Part shown: in pieces, positions 57,108 to 64,000 of the stretch
Layout of the letters: the number at the start of each line of letters is the position of its first letter
Numbering within the stretch: position 1 is the stretch's first letter
Source: Alectoria sarmentosa
Lineage: Eukaryota > Ascomycota > Lecanoromycetes > Lecanorales > Parmeliaceae
Assembly: GCA_009733775.1 (NCBI GenBank)
Contig: WOGZ01000161.1
Location: 1 to 64,000, forward strand
DNA: 64,000 nucleotides
Reading direction: 5' to 3'
The notes under the pieces: model-generated
What the model saw: only the letters and a program-made list of their open reading frames with translations
The model's database searches: none
What the model was told of the DNA's origin: nothing
Made by a program: the position numbers and the translations under genes

Positions 57108-58451
57108 TCAGTTTCTGCTTGCTGATATGGAAGAGTGTCTCCTATGCAGCTTTGCCGTGCTGATATGAGAGGAAGATGGAAATTTGAAGATGACGAAGGT
57201 TCGGATGCGAAAGTGAAGACCATGGCGGCAAACGCGCGTAGACGGAACACAGCATGGGTATCCCCTTTCACTCCTCGTTTATGTATATATGGCGTTGTTC
57301 ACAGCGTCTGGCGTTTGCAAACTGAATCCATAGTAGCCGCCACATTCACTGCTCTTGATGATTCCTTTAGCCTCAGTATTCACATCACCACTAGGGACAT
57401 ACACAGCTTGGTCTCAATCTCTGGTCTTCACAACCTCCCAGGATTGCTTCACAATTGTGTCAAAGCCATCAATTTGCCACGAGACCTAGAGTTGATTCTA
57501 TCAATCTCAAGGCTTGAATTGTCTGAGTGGCCTTTCCACCCCAAACACACTGTTCCTCATCATCTCCACTCGAGGAGAACCACACCGCGACACCAGGCAA
57601 TCTGAGGCCTGAGTTGGATTCAAGTCTAGATGATTGAAGAGGTGCCTGCAAATTCTCTACATCCAATTCTGAATTTGCATAGCCATACTACACACAAAGA
57701 GGAGAGCGCGAAAGTACAGCGGACGCGTTTGCTGGGATTTGTAACGGAGGTCAATGATAGCATGATTACATATGGACGTGTTGGATTTTAGGCTGATGCA
57801 CACAGCACCTGCGCAGCAATGGTAGCTTTCATCGAAGCCCAAACCCGCAATAGTGAGGATGTATCCCACAACATCTCGGGAAATACGCTCTTTTTCATCC
57901 TACAGGGAGGGTGTCTCTTCAGAAATGGTGAAGTCGAATCTCGTGGTCGGGCATGGCACCTTTCCCACTGTCTCAAAATTCTCGACTTCCGAACGCCTGT
58001 AATGTCCTTGGAACATGAGCCTCAAGCGCATAGCACGGCGTCTCATGGACAAAAGGGACGAGCAAAGTTGAAAAAGATTAATAGAGTACTCTGGAGTATG
58101 CAAGCCACCCAGGTAAAAGTTGCCTCTGCCAAGGCCTTTGGGGGCTGCGAGAAAGCCGGCAGATGTGTCATGTATGCGCCTCTTGCACAGGCCAGGGATT
58201 GCCGAAAGTCTAAATTCGAGAGTACAGACCACACCAGACCCCTCTTCTCTTCTCCTTTTATTATCATGAAGCCAAAGAAGTTTGATGTATTACAGCTCTC
58301 ATATTAATGAGACTATTACAAAGGCATTCTTCACCATCAAATTCCTACTCGCAGAACAATTGGACAAGGAGGTATAGGATAGCTTCGTAAATTGGACAAA
58401 TTCATCCTTTCCCAGTCCCACCCCTAGCCCCACCCCCACCCCCACCCCACC
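57108..58451. other. Intergenic, ambiguous ORFs
   Basis: Frames of 156 and 162 aa on the plus strand (57135-57605, 57819-58307) are mirrored by minus-strand frames and have no motif, so they are not called. The last 40 bases before 58452 are a CCCCAC-rich pyrimidine tract, probably the 5' UTR of the aldehyde dehydrogenase gene. Confidence 0.5.
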
Positions 58452-60091
58452 ATGACGACAAACGGCCATACCAATGGGACACACGCCTCCAACGACTCCC
58501 CCAACCATGTCGTTCCTCTCCTCATCAACGGGAAACAAGTCACCAATGAAACGACCTTCGACGTAGTCTCCCCCACGACCGGCAAAGTAATCTGGAAGGC
58601 CTCCTCAGTCTCCAAACAGCAAGGCATTGAAGCCGTCGAAGCAGCCCAGGCCGCTTTTCCAGCATGGTCCAAGACGAAGCCTGCCTTCAGGCGAGACATC
58701 CTGCTCAAAGCGAGCGATATACTCAAAAGCCGCGGTGAAGAAATCTGCGAGTACATGGAAATAGAAACCGGGTCAGGGGAAGGGCATTCCAAACACTTCA
58801 ATCTGCCTGCTAGCATTGAGCAATTGAGAGACGTAGCTGGCAGGATCGTAACCGTCACCGGCAACATTCTTGTCCCTGGCGAACAAGGCAAGAGCGCTCT
58901 CATGTATAAAGAACCCTTCGGCGTCGTCTTCGGCATAGCTCCATGGTAACTTGCTCTGCCTTTGTTCACCCGCCTACATTGAACCCTCTCTTCCCCTCCA
59001 AAGCCGCTCCGATTTTTAATCAAATCCCTAGGAATGCTCCCTTTATCCTCGGCTTCCGCGCCGTATCCTACGCCCTTGCCGCTGGCAACACCTGTGTCCT
59101 CAAAGGTTCCGAACTATCCCCACGCTGCTTTTGGGCCATTGGTTCCATCCTCACAGCCGCTGGTCTCCCAGACGGTGTTTTGAATGTCATCTTTCACCGT
59201 CCGCAAGACGCTCCCGAGGTGACGAGCGCCATCATCGAGCATCCGTTTGTGAAGAAAATCAACTTCACAGGCAGCACAGTCACGGGAAGTATCATTGCGG
59301 CTCAAGCTGGGAAGTTTCTGAAGCCGGTTCTTATGGAACTTGGTGGAAAGGCACCAGCTATTGTTCTCAAAGACGCCAATCTTGAGAAAGCTGCAGAGTG
59401 CTGTGCGTTGGGGGCTTTCATGCATGGTGGGCAGATATGCATGGCTACTGAACGTATCCTCGTTCATTCGTCTATCGCCGAGAATTTCCGGGAAGCTTTG
59501 AAGAAGGCTATGGATAAGATATACGGGAAAGAATCCCCAGCTCCAATCCTTGTGAATGCTCCTCCAGTGCAGAAGAACAAGAAACTCGTGGAGCAAGCGC
59601 TTTCAAAGGGCGCGAAGATCCTCACCGGAGATATGAATGCAAAAGAGCTTTCCAATACTCGTATGAGGCCGATCGTCGTCGACGGTGTTACCAAAGATAT
59701 GGATCTGTATCAGACAGAATCGTTTGGACCGACCGTCTCGCTGATCGTGGTCGAGAGCGAAGAAGAGGCGATTGAGATTGCTAATGATACTGATTATGGC
59801 CTCAGCTCTGCTGTGTTCACAGAGGACTTGGCGGCAGGGTTGAGGGTTGCAAAACAGATTGAGACTGGGTACGTGTTCTGTTCTACCATCTTATCTTTAC
59901 ACGAGGCAGAATGGTGGCGGTACAGAATTGAAGCTGACGGAGATAGTGCTGTACACATCAACAACATGACCGTCCATGACGAGCCTAATTTACCTCACGG
60001 TGGCGCCAAGAAGAGCGGATGGGGGCGATTTAATGGTTCGGCGGGCATTGAAGAGTTCTTGAGGGTGAAATGTGTGACCTGGTGGGACTGA
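58452..60091 (+). CDS. Aldehyde dehydrogenase (salicylaldehyde/vanillin dehydrogenase-like)
   Basis: Exons are 58452-58945, 59032-59868 and 59947-60091 (introns of 86 and 78 nt), giving 491 aa. The first junction rebuilds FGIAPWNAPFILGFRAVSYALAAGN and the second IETGAVHINNMTVHDEPNLPHGG, both family blocks. Catalytic residues are visible: E267 in ELGGKAP and C301 in GGQICMATERI, 34 apart as in other ALDHs. The NAD-binding FTGSTVTG is also present. There is no targeting peptide, so it is probably cytosolic. The INNMTVHDEPNLPHGGAKKSGWGRFN end is typical of the aromatic-aldehyde branch, so a role in aromatic aldehyde oxidation is likely; the substrate is not proven. Confidence 0.92.
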
Positions 60092-61974
60092 GCGTTTGCG
60101 TACAAATCGGATTGTACCGCCTTACCATTTACATATGATAGATAGCGCCATGTGCTGCGAACTGTCTAATGACTGTACAAGCCTATCCGTTTGAGATGTT
60201 TGCCATGTCCTTTGTCTTTCGACCTTCCTGGCATTATCTACTTGCTTTCTACAGGACCGTAGAATCTTCTGCATCAGCAATACACCTTTTCTTCCAATTG
60301 AAAACCCCCTCTGCATGTCCCCATCTTCTGATCTTTCCTTAACCTTCACCATCACACCCAGGTACTCGTCCCCCACACAATCACAAACAAACTCAAAACC
60401 ATCCCCCGAAAAGCTCGGCCACTTCAGCAAAAGCGACAAGAGACGCCCCAGCAAGACCCAAAAACCAAGAACAACATAACTCAAACAGACCCAAAAGCCC
60501 CGACCAGCTCGCTCAATCCCGCGTCACCACCAATCCGGCAGACACCAGGATCAAAAAACCACCGACAACCAGCCCCTTTCTAGCCGAGCAAACCACGACG
60601 CCAATGCTAGAAACGACGACGACGAGGACCACGTGCTAGGACACGAGTCATGACTCCCAGCCACTGGGCTGCCGATGCTACGTATTGCAAAATGATATCC
60701 GATAGAACAACCGACAGAGCAGCAGGAGAAATCCATAGGAAGGAAGATAGGCAGGTGCAAAACGACGGAGATCCATCCATCCAGCAAGCAGAGCATCGAG
60801 CAGATTTCCGCCCAACCAAAGCCGATTAAGAGTCCCAGAAAAAGCCCGCCATGAAAGCCACCCACGCGACACTGGTTCCTGCCCCCCCCCCCCCCCCCCC
60901 CCTTATTGGTCCCGCAAGGCAACAGGCACGCGACACTGGTTCCTGCCCCCCCCCCCCCTCCTCTCTCTTATTGGTCCAGCATGGCAACAGGCACGGGACC
61001 AGCTAATGGAAGAGCGATGCCACCTTCCTTCCCAATGGCTGCGTGGAGGTAAATTGGAAACGTAGGAGGTGCGCGGTTTCGGATGGTGGTGGTGGTGGTG
61101 AAATCTAGTCGTTCTGGGGAACGGCTAGGCTGCAAGGCCGGCGGGAAGATCTAAGGCGATGGGAGCGGAGGAGAGGGTGTAGTGAGCGGAGAAGTATAGG
61201 GTGCTGGAATGGGAGATTGAGAGGAGGGGCTTCTGGGAGTTTGGAGTTTGGAGTTGGAGTTTGTTTGTCTGTTTGGCCTTTTCTTCTTCTTTCTCCCGTC
61301 TTATGGAGAAGAGACAGCACCGAGACACTTGTGTATCCGCTTCGTATCCGCTTCATACCACGCCCCCATTTCTCCGCTGCTCTGCTCTGCTCTGCTTCAG
61401 CCAATCATGATGTAAAAACAAGGCAATCAACACAAAAACAAGGCAAACAACAACAACAATGTCGCCAAAGACGCAGCGGTTCTCGTGGGACGTAAAGAGC
61501 TGTGGGGTTGAGGGGGAAGGGCGAGTGAGTGAGTGAGTGAGGAGGACGATGAGTGGCTGGTGGGAATGAGGGGCTTTTGATCCTTGTAATTGTAAGACGG
61601 AGTCGTAACATGACATGCGCTGGTATAGGTGGAGTGTGGCATGCAAGAAATGGTGCAGCTCGATTCGGCGTGTGCGGCTATCCCTCGTATGGAGGCCTGA
61701 CTCGACGATGTCTCCGCCAGACAGCTTTACATTAAGAAAACGCCCATGTTCTCCAACGTTGCAGAGACTCATCGGAAAGGAAAGTTCCAGATATCGAAAC
61801 GCAACCATCATTCTAAGAGCTCGCCCGTCCCAACGCCGCCGCCTCAAGACCCTTCCTACAAGCATCAATCTCGCCCTCCTTGACTCGGTCGTCCCACATC
61901 TCCTCTTAATCAGCATCGGCCCGCCCACAAGAAATCGATCCTCCGCCCCTCCTTACCCTTTCCCTGATCCGACG
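60092..61974. other. 1.9-kb stretch without a supportable gene
   Basis: Frames on both strands overlap (60551-60922, 61353-61928 and others) and owe much to biased sequence. It holds the C-run duplication listed separately, a (GTG)n run near 61086-61099 and a GAGT repeat near 61524-61540. Confidence 0.5.
60863..60990. repeat. 64-bp tandem duplication with poly-C tracts
   Basis: Two adjacent copies (60863-60926 and 60927-60990) begin CACGCGACACTGGTTCCTG, pass through a C run (about 21 C in the first, 12-13 then CTCCTCTCTC in the second) and end TTATTGGTCC..GGCAACAGG. Confidence 0.9.
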
Positions 61975-62570
61975 TCATAGCCACAGCCTCGAAAGCCGAT
62001 CAGACCCTTCAGAGCGCCGAAAAGGGGTCTTGGAGACCAGGCAAGTATGAGATTTATTGAAAGCGACAAGGCGAGTCTTCCGTTTGATCTCAGGGCCCGC
62101 TAATTTGCGTAGGATATCGGTATAGGAATCCTCCACCGGCTGTCCTCCGGAGCGTGTGTAGATATTTTTGGTGAAGAATTGCATATCGATGCGTAGTTCG
62201 ATGAAGGCCAGTTGGTTCAGAACCTGTTCGTGGAGCCCGGAGAGAACCTCGCGGCGCAGAAAGGGCTTGGCAGGATAGGCGGTACGAACTTCCACGGGGC
62301 CCCGAGTTTGTGGACATACCCCGAGCAGAATGCGTCGAGCGCTTCGCGTCTCAGAGCCTTCGAAGCGTCGAACAGGCCCACGTTTTCCGTGGGAACCCTT
62401 TGTATTCCGTTGTGCAATTGTTGCCATATAAAAGGGGCTTGTTCCCTCCCATGCATCGGATTGTGAGCTGTGTGGCGGGCGACATATCTCTTTGAGAAGA
62501 CGTCGTGGTAACTCTGATCCCGGAGCTCAGGGACAGGCTGCCCAAGCTTAAGAATATAGATGCCATGGTC
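61975..62570 (-). pseudogene. 2EXR-like relic, frame-shifted
   Basis: In one minus-strand frame 62570-62310 codes YILKLGQPVPELRDQSYHDVF, then ENVGLFDASKALRREALDAFCSG, which fit a fungal 2EXR-type start (LKL..PELRD.IY) and a later SKALR.EAL.AF block. The continuation (RREVLSGLHEQVLNQLAFIELRI) is in another frame to the stop at 61975. A GTATGT donor near 62320 gives no acceptor with the right phase, and no ATG starts the first frame. It is probably a decayed gene of the same class as the one at 558-1313. Confidence 0.45.
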
Positions 62571-63513
62571 GAGGTGACGACAGCTCGTGTCAGGCTCGTG
62601 GTGACTTCTTCGTTGAGAAACTTGCAATTTGAAGACTTTAGGCGTCGCTCAAGCAATCCAACATGACCGGTAGCAATTTGAGTCGTTTTTGAAGCTGGGC
62701 AACTGAAAAAATCTTCATACCTTATATCAGCGTAGTGTCTTAGTATAGTTTCAGTGGAGGCTTGGCGGATGGAGCAATGGCGAGGTGTAACGTGACAAGG
62801 CTCCTCAATCGAAGGGTCTGTAAACCTGTTTCAGCTAGGCCTGATCGTTATGAACTTACGTGATAGACTTTTTGTGTGGAAAGACGCCATCACAAGGGCC
62901 GCCACCGACAGCCACAAAGTCTTCTTGCAAACCCAAGAAGTCGCAAATAATTCCCTCTTGCAGTCATCCGTGTCCATTCACATAAACGTCATGTTGTTCG
63001 ATTGGCTGCATTGACTGCCTCTGTTCCCCCTGCGTTTCACTTGTGGAGATACTTGGCAAAGAAACAATTGGATCCGAGAAAAACACCATTTGGGCGCCCA
63101 CGCCGAAAGTCCAAGCGGTATGTCCCAAGGCCGAGTTTCCTTAACGTGGAAACCAGTGCCATTTGTGATCAGACACAACAGGCCAAGCACACAGCACGTG
63201 GCGAGCATGTGATGGGCCTGACGCAACGCTTCCCTCGTGGACCTTTTGTATGCATCCACCCAAGTTTCAGACTGGATGCTGCAGCACGATGATCTTGATC
63301 ATGTACCTTATCGTTAGCCATGCCATTCGCGTATCCTCAAGTTGAAACTTACCCCCGCCGCTCACTGATGCGTTCGAGGTGTATAAGTATCAGATCTTCC
63401 TCCGGTGGAGCTCTTTTCAATCATCATACCGATCTCTTCTTACTTTCTTTATAAAATTGCATTCTCCAATCAGCGGAGCGTTCAAAAAAAATCTTCTGGA
63501 TCAAAATCTTACC
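62571..63513. other. Intergenic, no gene seen
   Basis: Overlapping short frames at 62978-63292 on both strands lack motifs. The last 150 bases are the likely promoter of the small secreted protein gene. Confidence 0.5.
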
Positions 63514-63728
63514 ATGAAACTCGGAATTTTCATCACCGCTCTGTCAGTAGCGATCAGTTCTGTTTTTGCAGCGCACGCACCAGCGGAAGCTGGTCAAGGG
63601 TCTATTGGTGGTACTAGTGCCCCAATCCTGCCGCCATTGGCAGATCGTTGCTGACCAGCGCAGATACTTGTAGCTCTTCCTTCGATTGTGAAGCGGGCAC
63701 GTTCTGCTTTCGGGGAAAAGGTGTTTGA
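63514..63728 (+). CDS. Small secreted cysteine-containing protein
   Basis: ATG 63514 begins a signal peptide (MKLGIFITALSVAISSVFA). Reading straight on stops at TGA 63652-63654. A 53-nt intron (GTACTA..GCGCAG, 63611-63663, with a GCTGAC branch-like site) or a 56-nt one (GTGGTA donor) joins in phase to DTCSSSFDCEAGTFCFRGKGV, giving 52-53 aa. The C-x6-C-x5-C spacing with SSS and GTFC recalls small fungal secreted Cys-rich proteins. Only three Cys are present, so a further 3' exon may exist: a GTGTTT donor lies at 63721. Function is unknown; secretion is inferred. Confidence 0.5.
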
Positions 63729-64000
63729 AGGACGCCTGGGTTAGTAATTCACATTTTAGATGGTCAACATTCTTTTTAGCTAACATCATTCGATGGCTTC
63801 ATACAATCTTGTCAGACACCCTCGCGACGTTGATAGTCCCAGGCAAGAAGCAGAACGTTGTAGCATAGGCGGAACAAAATAACGAAAAGTTATATGAGGG
63901 CGAAGATGTGGAGACATGAAACCCTTTCGATACAGGAATGCAAGGGCTCACAAAAATCTTCTATCCAGATACCAGAACAGATCGTTGTGCCAGCCACAAA
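63729..64000. other. End of window, no gene seen
   Basis: Possible 3' exon or 3' UTR of the small secreted protein gene. Short frames only. Confidence 0.5.

Noticed and set aside
57819..58307. 162-aa plus-strand frame
   Set aside because: It has an equally long mirror frame and no motif.
58424..59023. 199-aa minus-strand frame over the aldehyde dehydrogenase start
   Set aside because: Antisense shadow; the plus strand carries the family motifs.

Overview
This window looks like nuclear DNA of a filamentous ascomycete (Pezizomycotina; Dothideomycetes is a guess from general gene style, not shown by the sequence). The evidence is short introns (mostly 45-125 nt, GT..AG), spacers rich in microsatellites, a typical set of fungal cell-wall and metabolic genes, and one very AT-rich transposon-like block with the look of RIP (repeat-induced point mutation). 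No rRNA, tRNA or CRISPR was found. Many exon ends below were worked out by hand from GT/AG borders and reading phase, so they are predictions.

Left arm (0-10 kb): a broken 2EXR/F-box-like gene, then an array of five BTB/POZ genes and relics, all on the minus strand and at every stage of decay. Two are intact and share the same exon lengths (89 and 127 nt). One is interrupted by a single stop, one has a stop plus a minisatellite, one is a frameshifted relic, and one has diverged. At 10-15 kb two Myb/SANT-type genes point away from each other. From 14.7 to 20 kb there is little coding sequence, with a dense field of simple repeats at 15-16.5 kb.

Middle (20-39 kb): an Ada-type methyl-phosphotriester sensor/AraC regulator diverges from a flavin-reductase-fold protein. 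Next come a CBM18-GH16 chitin-glucan transglycosylase (Crh family), two proteins starting MC[FH]Y with early cysteines, a Pho8-type vacuolar alkaline phosphatase, an NCS1 purine/cytosine permease, an NDUFAF3-like complex I assembly factor, and a Kre9/Knh1-like secreted Ser/Thr-rich protein with a GPI-type tail.

39.68-43.03 kb: a 3.35-kb AT-rich element with long terminal inverted repeats, a candidate 5-bp target duplication and repeated subterminal motifs. No intact transposase is left.

Right arm (43-64 kb): a glutathione S-transferase, a Mid2-like single-pass membrane protein, a CAP59/CMT1-type GT69 glycosyltransferase, a 1023-aa coiled-coil protein, a GH5 exo-beta-1,3-glucanase, a protein of unknown function, an aldehyde dehydrogenase, a 2EXR-like relic, and a small secreted cysteine-containing protein at the edge. 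Cell-wall or surface genes (GH16, Kre9-like, Mid2-like, GT69, GH5) recur across the window but are dispersed, and nothing suggests a single biosynthetic cluster.
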